Shown: positions 11,131-20,306, counted from the first letter of the stretch. The stretch: DNA of 64,000 nt from Oegoconia quadripuncta (GCA_949316235.1 OX438749.1:21282414-21346413), one strand, 5' to 3'. Notes: generated by a model not told the origin, from the sequence alone. Numbers and translations are program-made.

Positions 11131-11203
11131 CATCAATTGCATACTCGGGCTAATTAGCGCCCTCGCTGCGCTCGGGCGCCAAAAACCTCGTATGCAATTG
11201 ATG
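11131..11203 (+). other. Stem-loop near the 3' end of element unit 1
   Basis: A perfect 14-bp stem, 'CATCAATTGCATAC' (11131-11144) with 'GTATGCAATTGATG' (11190-11203), encloses a GC-rich inner stem (GCGCC/GGCGC). Unit 2 keeps the outer stem (11725-11738 with 11764-11777) but has lost the inner one. May mark the element end or act as a transcription stop. Confidence 0.7.
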
Positions 11204-11857
11204 TCATACAGCCCTTGGTTAACAATCTACTATTACATATCTCTTGCTCTGTAAGTAGTCACTTACTTCCCTGAATGCCGGGGTGTATGGATATCATTAC
11301 AGCATAGGTTTCAAAACCTACCATGTAATGTTAGCATTACAGCATAGGTTTTAGAATTTGAAAAAAGAACTGTCATACTCATACTGCAAGAAGAATATTT
11401 TTAAAAAGTTATTTTTTTTTTCTCGGTATCGATTATTTACTCGAATCGGAATCGAGACAATTTATATTAGAATTTATGAAGATTTTATTTTAAATATCGA
11501 ACTATTTGTTTCGCAGTCACATCGTATGTTAGTTGAAATCGATTTAAAAATCAAACTGGCCAGCACGATTTGACGCGCTTGCGTGCCATAATTTTAATTT
11601 ATTTTAATAATTTGTGTGTATTTACACATGTTTCTCTTTAATAAATGTTCATAGAAACCTGCTTTCTTGTTTTTACTTACCTCACAATCGATATGTAAAG
11701 CAGAGTGTTTGTCTCGGGTGTAAGCATCAATTGCATACTCGGGCTAATTAGCGCCCCAGCCTCGTATGCAATTGATGTCATACAGCCCTTGGTTAACAAT
11801 CTACTATACTTAAACATTATCTGGTTGTTTTATTCATTTACATCTTATAAATTGTTA

Positions 11858-11968
11858 AATTAATACTCTTGTATCTGTATCATAATTAATACTCTTGTAT
11901 CTGTATCATACATAATTAATACTCTTGTATCTGTATCATAATTAATACTCTTGTATCTGTATCATAAT
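11858..11968 (+). repeat. Minisatellite, four units of 26-30 bp
   Basis: Four near-identical copies of a unit beginning 'AATTAATACTCTTGTATCTG'; the second carries a 4-bp CATA extension. No unique spacers, so not CRISPR-like. Confidence 0.9.
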
Positions 11969-12329
11969 TTATTTGACTTTGTGTGAAGAGAAATAAAAGT
12001 TTATTGCATTGTACAACGAAATTATATACACATGTTTAATAGATTTAAATTCACGCATACACAGGTCATTAGCACTTGATTTCAATCAATTAAGTAAACT
12101 TTATTGCACAACAAACACGGAATACATTTGTTAAACAAAATTTGATTGGTTAACGATCTTTATGTGCGTTAGGCTAATCCTGTTTTATCTCCAGGGGAAG
12201 GGCATTGTATGCTGCAATACAGGTTGCATAAACCTAGTTCGGCAGCTATGGCTTTTGTATTAGCGGTACTAAGTATAGCCTAATATATTTAGTTTCAACT
12301 ATGTAACATTTTCTGAATAAACATTATGC

Positions 12330-12455
12330 TTATTTGCAAATAACATCGATGTTGGCCGACATTGATGTTTTGTGTTCGATAAACATCGAGTATCGATGTC
12401 ATTATCGATTCCATCATTGCTGTTTTTGCAACATCAATCATCCCTAATTCCGGGC
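12330..12455 (-). mobile_element. Possible hAT-type terminal region
   Basis: Read on the minus strand it opens 'AGGGATGATTGATGTTGC', a hAT-style terminus, followed by several CATCGATG palindromes like those at 9738-9830. No partner terminus or transposase seen, so the class is a guess. Confidence 0.35.
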
Positions 12456-12670
12456 CACAACATCGAGTGGCATAAACTCACATTTTGCAACATTGACACA
12501 TGAATTTCTCATATATTTTCACCATACTATGCGCGTTAGCACGTATAAGTGCAGTTATGTTTGAAGACATGTAAAACATATGAAAGACTATGAAACTAAA
12601 ACTTCAGACGTTCATCGACGATGTATTAAAGATCGAAGGCAATCGTTTCTTTCTGTCACATTAACTTGTA

Positions 12671-13205
12671 TTAGGTCCTTACCTATGAAATTGGCTTTTT
12701 GTATGAAGAATTCCATTAAGACTGTTTTCTCCATACAAACATTTTTGATTTTTTTTTTGGGAACGGCAAATCCAAATTTAGCTACACTTTATGTGTATTA
12801 TCGGATAACATTAAGTTAAGCTTTTAGTGATAAGGCCGCCAAATTGTACTATCCCCTTTTTCTTATTTCTTTTTATGCTTCTTATTGTTGTACAATAAAG
12901 AATATTTTGTTTGTTTGTTCGTTTGTTTAAATATAGGCAGTGTTAATTTTTAAAAGTAACCGGTTTTTTTAAAATTTTCTGCGAATCTAAGAAATAATAT
13001 GGGAAGCTCATGAAAAGAGCTGTGTTCAAGTTTTTTTATTATGTGATTTAGCTCAGACATTAAAAAATATTTCATGTGAAACCTTGAAAATATATTCTAT
13101 TTTCCAAATAAAAAACAAATTTGGAATATATAGTCGGAGCTATAGAATCCTAGGAGTTGGTACATTATGATTAACAAAAAAAAAATCTCCAATTTCATAG
13201 GTAAT
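12671..13205. mobile_element. MITE family A, copy 2 (with insert)
   Basis: Left terminus 'TTAGGTCCTTACCTATGAAA' complete; right terminus 'CAATTTCATAGGTAAT' lacks its last bases. A stem-bearing 3' module is inserted at about 12821-12925 ('GTTGTACAATAAAGAATATT'), with 5-6 bp of GTTAA-like sequence on both sides. Confidence 0.82.
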
Positions 13206-13310
13206 ATTTTTAAGCCAGCCTCTCGACACTGTGCCTGGAACCTAAAGAATACCTTCTATTATTTATTATAGCATTCAATCATTCTAATCGACCCTTCATC
13301 GTATTTCCAG

Positions 13311-13466
13311 GTTTCCAAAATGTCCCAGAATTGCAAGACGACGTACACAGCCGCTACGACGAGGGACGCGAACAACAACACCCTGTACCATGGGGGTGTG
13401 ACGCCGGCGTACGGCGGGAGGGGTTACTCCCCGCCAACTGTCACTACGAATGGAAATTACCACCAG
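13311..13466 (+). CDS. Host gene exon with start codon, product unknown
   Basis: A pyrimidine-rich acceptor ('CATCGTATTTCCAG') precedes 13311. ATG is at 13320, and the open frame of 49 codons runs to a donor CACCAG|GTAAAT after 13466 (phase 0). The peptide begins 'MSQNCKTTYTAATTRDANNN' and continues rich in Gly, Tyr, Thr and Pro, with no hydrophobic segment. Base composition is distinctly more GC-rich than the surroundings, as expected for constrained coding DNA. Nine non-coding bases lie between the acceptor and the ATG, so this would be the first coding exon after an upstream 5' UTR exon. No family recognised, and the next exon is not found here. The frame reads on past the donor into a LINE fragment, which I take to be intronic. 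Confidence 0.62.
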
Positions 13467-13470
13467 GTAA

Positions 13471-13595
13471 ATATTCGTGATCGAATCAGGAATGAGGAAA
13501 TCCCTAGACCGGCCAAGGTTGCTGACATAGCCCAGCGGATTAGCAGGTTAAAGTGGCAGTAGGCAGGGCACATCGCTCAAAGAACTGATAACCAA
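13471..13595 (+). mobile_element. RTE-type LINE C-terminal fragment
   Basis: Reads 'IRDRIRNEEIPRPAKVADIA', then 'QRISRLKWQ', a stop and 'AGHIAQRTD', the conserved tail region of RTE-like ORFs. It begins only four bases after the splice donor at 13466 and is cut on the right by the TIR element. Confidence 0.75.
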
Positions 13596-13601
13596 CAGGA
13601 A

Positions 13602-14236
13602 TATATAATTGTATACCGAATTACACTAATCCGAGAAACATTTGTCCAACGAACGGTTGATCGAAAGACGAGTACATTGCGGAGTTAGTTCATCATTAAA
13701 ATTTTCCAGCAACCTGCGTCGATACCCTTGCTCCTTCCCATCTTCCAAGTACAAGCGGTACAGCTGGTTCTGCTGCCGCCTCGGCAGAATGCGTTAAACG
13801 GCGCAAATATGCCGGTCTCAGTGGAGATCACCTATTCGCGCCATTTGGTGTAGAAACGCTTGGGCCGTGGAGACCGGGTGCTCACACTCTTTTTAGGGAG
13901 TTATCTGAGCGTCTGGTTGATGCATCCCACGATCGGAGGGCTGGCCAATACTTTGGTCAAAGAATCAGCCTTGCTATACAGCGAGGCAACGCGGCCAGCC
14001 TTCCGGGTACCATTCCACCAACCAGAGACTTGGGACTAGTTTTTTATTTGTGACTTTTTTTTATAATAAATTGTATAATTATTGTTTATAAATATTGTAC
14101 AAATGTTAATAAATTATTATTATTAAAAAAATTTAAAAAAATTAAAAGCAACTCCGTAATGTACTCGTCTTTCAATCTACCGTTCCTCGGTCAAATGTTT
14201 TTAGGAGTAGTGTAATTCGGTATACGATTATATGTA
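13602..14236. mobile_element. TIR element split by a LINE insertion
   Basis: Inverted arms of about 85 bp, 13602-13688 and 14150-14236, share 'GTATACCGAATTACACTA' and 'GAAAGACGAGTACATTGC'-type words (about 80-85% alike by eye). Without the LINE the element would be about 190 bp, so a MITE. Exact ends and target duplication unclear; superfamily not determined. Confidence 0.75.
13702..14140 (+). mobile_element. LINE-F C-terminus inside the TIR element
   Basis: Reading from 13709: 'RKYAGLSGDHLFAPFGVETL', then 'RAGQYFGQRISLAIQRGNAA', a C-terminal tail I know from a widespread insect LINE type. One extra T near 14041 removes the original stop. The 3' tail is ATT repeats and poly-A. Flanked by ATTAAAA at 13695-13701 and 14141-14147, a clear target duplication. 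Confidence 0.8.
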
Positions 14237-14372
14237 TACATAGTATACCAATATAATTTGGGTTCGCCAACCCGCCTGCCTGGTATACATACTCTTTAAG
14301 TGCATTCTAAAGCCTCTTTCGGACTAGCGTTCGTCGAGGAAGTATTCTGTCGCTGTATAACAGAGTATCGGA

Positions 14373-14703
14373 TTTTTTTTTATGAACGACGAGTTGGTAC
14401 TTGACCTCAATCACACCTGATGATAAGTGAAGATGGGGTCGAAGTTGGAAGCGTACTGACCCGGAAACACCAACACATTTGGGGGACTGGCTATCTTATC
14501 TCTGACAGCCGGAACACAACAATGCTATTAACATTGCTGCTTGGCGGCAGATTTATATAAAATGGTGGTAGCTAGCCAGGCGGACATTTAAAATGCCCTA
14601 CCACCAACCAAACCGAGTACTTAAACATGTAACCCGCTGGGGATCGAACACGCGACCTCCGAATCGTAAACCCAATGTTGTTTACATTGAGCCACGGAGA
14701 CGG
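14373..14703 (-). mobile_element. SINE family 1, copy 4
   Basis: Full-length inverted copy; poly-T at the left and head 'GAGCCACGGAGACGG' at the right. Confidence 0.9.
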
Positions 14704-15057
14704 ACGATGCTCAATTACTGACTCGAATTCATTAACGATGCAATTGTAGCTCAACTGTTTTAATAGCAATTATGATAAATCGCCGTGGCCATAGCGGGGC
14801 ACTCGGCCCTCTGAGAGGAAATCCTCAACTGTCTGCATAAATCATTATTATAAGTATCCAATAGCTGTGTATTACATGATTGATACGGAAACACGATTGC
14901 AACATGTCTGTTTATCTGTCAGTTCAACTCCCAAACGGAATCATGGCCCAGTGGACTGGACGAGGCATCGTTTCTGTAAGTCAATGCTCATTACGGGTTC
15001 ATAACATTTGAAATGTTTTAATAGAAATGGAATTATGTCAAGTCAACTAGTATAGCG

Positions 15058-15232
15058 CTAATATTATAAATCCGAAAGTTTGGATGTTTGTTTATTTGCT
15101 TGTTGCTCAAACGGTGAAGAAAAACATCGTGAGGAAACCTCAATGCCTGCGAAAAAAAAAATTCAAAGGCATGTGAAGTCCCCAAACCGCATCGGGCCAA
15201 CGTGGTGTACTATGGCCCATATAGTCCAGTCA
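15058..15232 (+). mobile_element. Helitron-like 5' part fused to SINE family 4 fragment
   Basis: 15058-15104 is the 5' part of the Helitron-like repeat ('AAAGTTTGGATGTTTG'). From about 15105 it becomes SINE family 4 in forward orientation ('ACATCGTGAGGAAACCT', 'AAAGGCATGTGAAGTCCCC'). Both partners contain a similar GCTC-AAACGG word at the junction, suggesting recombination there. Confidence 0.65.
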
Positions 15233-15252
15233 AGATATGCATATTTAGGGGT

Positions 15253-15340
15253 GTAACTTCCTATAATCTTAAAGGCCCTGATTTTTTGTACATAGACAGA
15301 GTACCTATCAGTGATATTGTAAAAAATATTTTTTTAACGG
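15253..15340 (+). repeat. Dispersed repeat R11
   Basis: 'CTTCCTATAATCTTAAAGGC' and 'CAGTGATATTGTAAA' recur at 7917-7952 and, inverted, at 15940-16045. Family unknown. Confidence 0.55.
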
Positions 15341-15514
15341 ATCGGGAGTTTCTTTTAGGTATAGTGTAGGTATTTAGTTATGAAACCTACAATATTAATT
15401 TAAAGTTGTGTGCACTTCATTGCGTTGTAGAAGATGCTAAAATCTTCTAAAACTATTTTCTAAAAAATTAATCAGCAGCTACTTTATATTTTCTAAAAAT
15501 AGTTTATTACAATA

Positions 15515-15640
15515 AACAATAGGTCACGTACAAAGGTGGACTTATCTCTTTAAGAGATCTCTTCCAGCCAACCTGAGCTGAAATAGGACTCTTAGTAAAT
15601 TTGGGGTTTAGCAGTAAATTGTGTGCAAAAGAAAAAATCC
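15515..15640 (-). mobile_element. Stem-bearing 3' module, copy 2
   Basis: 'GACTTATCTCTTTAAGAGAT' is the stem, followed by 'TTGGGGTTTAGCAGTAAATT'. Same subfamily as 38418-38550 and 46010-46160. Confidence 0.7.
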
Positions 15641-15939
15641 TATAACGAATAATAAAACAAATAAAAAAAGAAAAGATAACTGAATAATAAACTTACACTA
15701 AATATATTACATATACCTACTGCGAAATATATACATAACATAATTTAAATATATATATGTATACTATAAACCTACACACACATACTAATATCATGAAAGA
15801 TGGGAGAGGTAATGCTCTTTTAGCCTTTTCTTAAATACTGCAATTAAAGGGCTGTCCTGAATTTTATTTATTTTTTTTCATAATTGTAAAGAAGTCATAT
15901 AGTCTATGTTTTATTACTAAATATAATGTATATTATAAC
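15641..15939. other. No gene seen
   Basis: Very AT-rich with runs of AT dinucleotides; nothing recognised. Confidence 0.4.
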
Positions 15940-16045
15940 TAAAGCAAGCTACCGATTTGTTAGATTTTTTTTTATTCTATCACTGACATGTACTCTATCC
16001 ATGTGCAAAAAATCACGACCTTTAAATTATAGGAAGTCAAAAGTG
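15940..16045 (-). repeat. Dispersed repeat R11, inverted copy
   Basis: Complement of the 15253-15340 repeat ('AAAAATCACGACCTTTAAAT'). With that copy it forms a loose inverted pair about 600 bp apart. Confidence 0.55.
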
Positions 16046-16139
16046 TATCCTTACTGGACTAATACTCCCTCATTATCCGAGGGAAGGTCTATATCTATGG
16101 GATGGGTCTATATATATAAGGGAGATGTTTACGGGCTGA

Positions 16140-16409
16140 TGACGATGAATGCATTTTATCTACGTTTGTACTAAAATAAACACAATTAAAATAATCTTCT
16201 AATCAATCAATCAAAAAAATATTTATTTCGTAGGATAAAAATTATCAATTGAAAACGTCACATTTTTTATCTTAATATTAAAATTAAAATTATTGACATT
16301 ATTCCTCATTCGCTCATTCTACATTAAAATATGAAAATAACGTCTTTTCAGTTATGCTACTTTTTAACCGCCCCACGAAAAACGACGAGTGTTATGTGTT
16401 TGACAGCGT

Positions 16410-16411
<2 letters not shown>
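16140..16411 (+). repeat. Repeat R9 split by a LINE-A tail
   Basis: 16143-16200 ('TTTGTACTAAAATAAACAC') and 16336-16411 ('CGAAAAACGACGAGTGTTAT') are adjacent parts of a repeat contiguous at 27441-27600. Between them, 16203-16335 is an inverted LINE-A 3' tail ('GTAGGATAAAAATTATCA'). Confidence 0.65.

Positions 16412-16473
<62 letters not shown>
16412..16473 (+). repeat. (TG)31 microsatellite
   Basis: Uninterrupted TG dinucleotides for 62 bp at the end of repeat R9; any polymorphism is untested. Confidence 0.97.
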
Positions 16474-16474
<1 letters not shown>

Positions 16475-16599
16475 CACAGTAGCGTGCACAGCGGTATGTC
16501 ACAGGGTAGGCAGAATGATAAAATTTGCTATTACATGAGAAGAACTGCACATATAAGTAGATAATTAAATTAGATTCGACCCTTATACATATAGTTAAT

Positions 16600-16818
16600 A
16601 TATCGAACATTCGCACTAAGAAGTTCGAGTCTTCATTCATCGTCCGAACAGCGAAGGCATGGAACTCCCTTCCGGCGTCCTACAACCTTGGGGTCTTCAA
16701 GAGTAAAGTGAATAGGCATTTACTGGGATCGCGTACTTCATCTTCGACCACATCGTCACTTTTCATCAGGTGAGATTGTGGTCAAACGCGTATCCAATCA
16801 ATCATAAAGAAAAAAAAC
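16600..16818 (+). mobile_element. LINE-E (jockey-like) 3' end
   Basis: From about 16621 the frame reads 'SSFIVRTAKAWNSLP', then 'NLGVFKSKVNRHLLG', ending in a stop within 'CATCAGGTGA'. This is the C-terminal 'WNSLP...FK..VN' pattern of jockey-type ORF2. It continues to 'GTGGTCAAACGC' and an A-rich tail. Its last 80 bp are clearly related to the tail of SINE family 1. The tail abuts a family 4 SINE head, apparently inserted in its A-rich part. Confidence 0.8.
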
Positions 16819-16896
16819 TCATGGCCTGCCTTGGAATCGAACCCGGACCTCCCAAATTGGGAGACCGCGTCTTAACCACTGAGCCACCGACGCTCT
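16819..16896 (-). mobile_element. SINE family 4, head only
   Basis: On the minus strand: 'GCGTCGGTGGCTCAGTGGTT', then 'GGGTTCGATTCCAAGGCAGG', a tRNA-like head with A- and B-box motifs. The rest is separated by the LINE-E tail. It resembles a tRNA gene but is shared by dispersed copies at 22508, 38968 and 57375, so it is not counted as a tRNA. Confidence 0.8.
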
Positions 16897-16960
16897 TGCA
16901 CGACAAAATGCATTAAAACAATATTATTATATTCATAAATCTTACTTATTAAAAAATTAT

Positions 16961-17124
16961 GAAGTGCAGTGTCGTATTTTATGTACTTATAAGTACTCTA
17001 TATTATCGACTGTTGCTACTGCTCCACATTTTATAATATATAACCATCATTATTTTTGACATCGCTCGCATGTCAAAATTAAGATCAACAAGATCGCCTG
17101 CAGCTTAAGGCTCCATTAGTACTC
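16961..17124 (+). repeat. Dispersed repeat R12
   Basis: About 165 bp matching the complement of 24529-24678 at high identity ('GAAGTGCAGTGTCGTATTTT', 'GATCGCCTGCAGCTTAAGG'). No coding capacity and no clear terminal inverted repeats. Both copies sit just upstream of a LINE-A copy. Confidence 0.75.
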
Positions 17125-17229
17125 TGGATAATATTTGTAAGTGCAATAGGTACGTCCTAATATGTAGGTACCTACTTAGCTTAATTTATCTTTGTGGTCA
17201 TACTTCAACTTAAGAGTGATCATGACAAG

Positions 17230-17885
17230 GTTTCGCGTTACAGAAACGAGCCGTTCGCGCATTTTATCTATTGAGACTTGCAGTGTCACTTACAGATAAT
17301 TTTAAAGAGTTTAATATTCTAACCTTTTCGTCACAGTACATTTATGAAAATCTAATATATGTCAAAAAAAAGAGCATCATTTAGAAAAAATTGTGTTAAA
17401 CATGATGTAAATACAACAAATAAAGATAAACTTGCAGGCCACGTAAGTCGCCTCCGCAAAGTCAGTAATTCATTCAAATTCGGTATACGCTTTTTCAATA
17501 AGGTTCCAGTTGATATACAAAATCTTCCTCTCAATAAATTTAAAGATACCTTATTAAGAAAGATAATAAAGATACTTTATATAACTTATTAAGAAAGCAT
17601 ATTATAAAATATCAGACTATTTAGATGATAAACATCCATGGATATAACCAGCCCGTTCGCATAACCAGGCTATTTCACTATTAATAATGAAATATTATAA
17701 TATAAAATAATGATTAATAATTTTGTAATATAAAAACCTTTTTTTTTTAAAGAGCAACCTCTCGAGTTTCTTGCTTATTCTTCTCAGGGGAAAATTGCCT
17801 TTTGAACAAGCAGTAGCTTCAAAAATGTAAAATCTGATTATTTTAAGTGTACCATGTGTACCTACAAAATAAAGCATATTTGAAT
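17230..17885 (+). mobile_element. LINE-A, copy 3
   Basis: Close to the copy at 24702-25895: 'QKRAVRA'-like text, 'VKKRASFRKNCVKHDVN', 'FFNKVPVDIQNLPLNKF', then the 3' UTR 'CCTCTCGAGTTTCTTGCTTA' and 'CCTACAAAATAAAGCATAT'. It has a short internal duplication of the 'ATAAAGATAC' type near 17570, which breaks the frame. Confidence 0.85.
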
Positions 17886-18160
17886 TGATTTGACCTGCAT
17901 GCGAACGAGCTGGTTATATCCAAGGATGTTTATCATCTAAAATAATGAAATGTAAAAACCTATATATATATGTAATATAAAAACCTGTTTCTGCTTGTTC
18001 TTCTGAACAAGCAAGAAACTCGAGAGGTTGCTCTTTTTTAAAACAGGTTTTTATATTACATATATATATAGGTTTTTACATTTCATTATTTTAGATGATA
18101 AACATCCTTGGATATAACCAGCTCGTTCGCATGCAGGTCAAATCAATTCAAATATGCTTT
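17871..18160. repeat. Near-perfect 290-bp palindrome
   Basis: Left arm 17871-17990 and right arm 18041-18160 are perfect reverse complements over 120 bp as read by eye. The 50-bp centre (17991-18040) holds a smaller hairpin, CTTGTTC-TTCT-GAACAAG. The arms are LINE-A 3' UTR sequence. Either a fold-back integration, a large inverted duplication, or an assembly artefact. Confidence 0.92.
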
Positions 18161-18290
18161 TCCCCATTGCTATTCCCCAGAGAACTGGGGAATATTGCCT
18201 TTCGAACAAAAGCAGTAGCTTAAAAAATGTCTGACTATTTTATGTGTACCCTGTGTACCTACAAAATAAAGCATTTATTGAATTTGAATT
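18161..18290 (+). mobile_element. LINE-A 3' tail continuing after the palindrome
   Basis: 'CCTTTCGAACAAAAGCAGTA' and 'GTACCCTGTGTACCTACAAA' match the LINE-A end, followed by a degenerate 'TTGAATTTGAATTT' tail. Confidence 0.8.
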
Positions 18291-18316
18291 TATTACTTCC
18301 AGTGGCGCGTTTAATT

Positions 18317-18566
18317 CTAACTACTATTATCAATTGGAAAGTATGGACGTTTGTTTGTTTGTTTGTTTGTTGCTCAATCACGGCGAAACGGATGAACGGA
18401 TTTGGATGAAATTTGGTATATAGGTAGATCATACCCTGGATCTTAATATCCTATGTCTTAACATATGATATTTTTTTATCCCTATAAAGTGAGTAGTTCC
18501 CGCGGGATAATCAAACTTCCGCGATAAAGTTATTCCACATAGGCGAAGCCGCGGGCTGATAGCTAG
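18317..18566 (+). mobile_element. Helitron-like element, copy 2
   Basis: Contains 'CGGCGAAACGGATGAACGGA', 'CCCGCGGGATAA' and the 3' end 'GCGAAGCCGCGGGCTGATAG' followed by CTAG. The 5' tip is degenerate and carries a (TTTG)n run. Non-autonomous: no Rep/helicase coding. Confidence 0.78.
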
Positions 18567-19212
18567 TAAAAGATAAACATTAAAAAGGGTTACCATTCTT
18601 CTATGGGACTAACTTCCAGGAAGCTTTTTCAAAGCTGATAAAATTTTTAAATTTTAATGTTCACATTTTTTTGATTGAACTTAATTGAAAATAAAAATTG
18701 TTGACATAATATAAAAGAGAATTATTAAATAATACATAAATAGCTTTGATGATTATTAGCTTTTAGGCTCCTCAAGTATAGGTGTAGGTAGATATTTTTT
18801 TATGTATTCTGTAAAGCTAGTTTCCGCCCGCGACTTCGCCTGCGTGGAATAGCTTATTTTTATATTAAATTTTTGGCAGTCCTCAACTACTTCACTTTAA
18901 TTCAAACGAGTCTTGTTCAAAATACAGACTAATCAAATCCAAATTAGTTCACATAGCAATCAGGTATCCCTTGAAATCTACTATCATGAATGATCCAAGG
19001 ATCTAGACCGCGATCTATCGATCACTGAAACCTGACACTCGCCCACACAGGCCGTTGGACCTCGGCAACTCGAGAAATGGTCCAGTTCCGGCAAATAGTG
19101 TACAGTCGGCACCATAAATAAGTCTACAACTGGACATTGTACCTGTCACTTTCATTTAGTTCTTTCTAATAACACGAACTCTGCGTGACGTTATAAGATT
19201 TTTTAATTATAA
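18567..19212. other. No gene seen; Helitron trace near 18815
   Basis: 'CCCGCGACTTCGCCTGCGTG' at 18825-18845 is the inverted 3' module of a Helitron-like element, without the rest. No other match. Confidence 0.4.
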
Positions 19213-19452
19213 TCCGCCTCCGTAGCTCAAAGTAAACAACGTTGGGTTTACGATTCGGAGGTCGCGGGCATCTTATCTAAATCTGCCGCCAAGCAGCAAT
19301 GTTAATAGTATTGTTGTGTTCTGGTTGTTAGAGATAAGATAGCCAGTCCTCCAAACAGGTTTCCGGGTCAGTACGCTTCCACCTTCGACCTCATCTTCAC
19401 TTAACATCAAGTGTGATTGAGGTCAAGTACGAACCCGTCGTGCAAAAAAAAA
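19213..19452 (+). mobile_element. SINE family 1, copy 5 (internal deletion)
   Basis: The head runs to 'GGAGGTCGCGGG', then jumps to 'CATCTTATCTAAATCTGCC', missing about 100 bp including most of the B box. Tail intact. Dead for RNA polymerase III by inference. Confidence 0.88.
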
Positions 19453-20059
19453 AGTATTTGTGATTAAATTCAGATATAGGGGTAATCTAATTAAAATTTT
19501 AAAAAATCTGTATAAAAAGTATAAATAAGTCTAGTCGATAGAATAAGCTAGAAACTAAAGGGTTAGGTTTCTTTGGTTGGGAAAATACTAGGTTAGGAAA
19601 CTAAGGGGGTCTTTAAGTAGGCTTTGAGTTACAGTATATATGTAATTTGATAAAACAAGGAAGAAATATACATTATATTGTATAATTAAACTGAAAATCA
19701 CTGAGCGGCCTATCTCCATGCTTGCTTAACATCCATCAACCTTATGATGATTTTGAATGTATTTAAAAGTTTTTGAATATCTTCGGATTACAAAGCGTTC
19801 TACAAACAAAGGCCCTTCTCAAACTTGAGATGACCATAAGTTGACGCTTGAGAATCTATTGCATATTAAAATAGTATAAAAAAATAGTATTGAAACTGAG
19901 ACGCGATCTCAATCTCAAGATCGATTTATTAATACGGCTATTAGTGACTGTATAAACGATTGACATGAATAACAAGTGTATTTTTATTGTTCGGGAAAGG
20001 CCAATACGGTGGCCTACCGGAGTACCTTTGAAAACATCGTCTGTCAGATGACCACTAAT
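19453..20059. other. No gene seen
   Basis: AT-rich; nothing recognised. Confidence 0.4.
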
Positions 20060-20155
20060 CTGACACTAATCTGACAGGATTATGGTCCTCCTAGTGAAAG
20101 GAAGCTGTGTTCCAGCAGTGGGACGAAAGACAATTTAAAGAAATAAATAAATAAG
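20060..20155 (+). mobile_element. RTE-type LINE 3' end remnant
   Basis: 'GCTGTGTTCCAGCAGTGGGA' is the word ending the ORF of RTE-like LINEs in insects (peptide '..VQQW..' region), followed by an AAATAAATAA tail. Confidence 0.5.
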
Positions 20156-20306
20156 CCATAGGAATTCTTTTTACAAAATTTTAAAAAGGTCGTTGAAAGA
20201 AGGCTAAGGTAAAGTAAAATACAATTCGAGACTGGACAGTTGGTAAGATTAAACTTATTCGAGCCAATAATTAAATATATAACGCGTTAATCACATGGAA
20301 TGGAAA

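Larger units (their letters stand above)
10419..11807 (+). mobile_element. Tandem pair of Crypton-like elements
   Basis: Two head-to-tail units, 10419-11233 and 11234-11807. Each begins 'TACATATCTCTTGCTCTG' and ends 'GGTTAACAATCTACTAT'. The first 350 bp are nearly identical, and both end with the same 3' region containing a long hairpin. Unit 1 keeps a piece of a recombinase-like frame (10863-11080). Unit 2 has lost it and instead shows a 3' UTR-like segment with AATAAA. The pair is flanked by ATACTT on both sides (10413-10418 and 11806-11811). Crypton assignment rests on the encoded fragment and is inferred. Confidence 0.6.

Noticed and set aside
11858..11968. CRISPR-like regular repeat
   Set aside because: The units are contiguous with no unique spacers, in eukaryotic DNA; a minisatellite.
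13320..13562. Taking the whole 80-codon ORF as one protein
   Set aside because: After 13466 there is a good splice donor and then recognisable LINE text, so the last 31 codons are not part of the host protein.
15253..16045. Inverted R11 pair as a composite transposon
   Set aside because: The third R11 copy at 7917 is solitary and the enclosed DNA includes unrelated repeats; more likely independent insertions.
16392..16640. ORF with a His-Thr repeat tail
   Set aside because: It is the (TG)n microsatellite read in frame.
16819..16896. tRNA-like sequences with A and B boxes (also in the heads of SINE families 1-3)
   Set aside because: They recur with the same downstream body at many sites, so they are SINE heads, not functional tRNA genes; acceptor stems are not convincingly paired.
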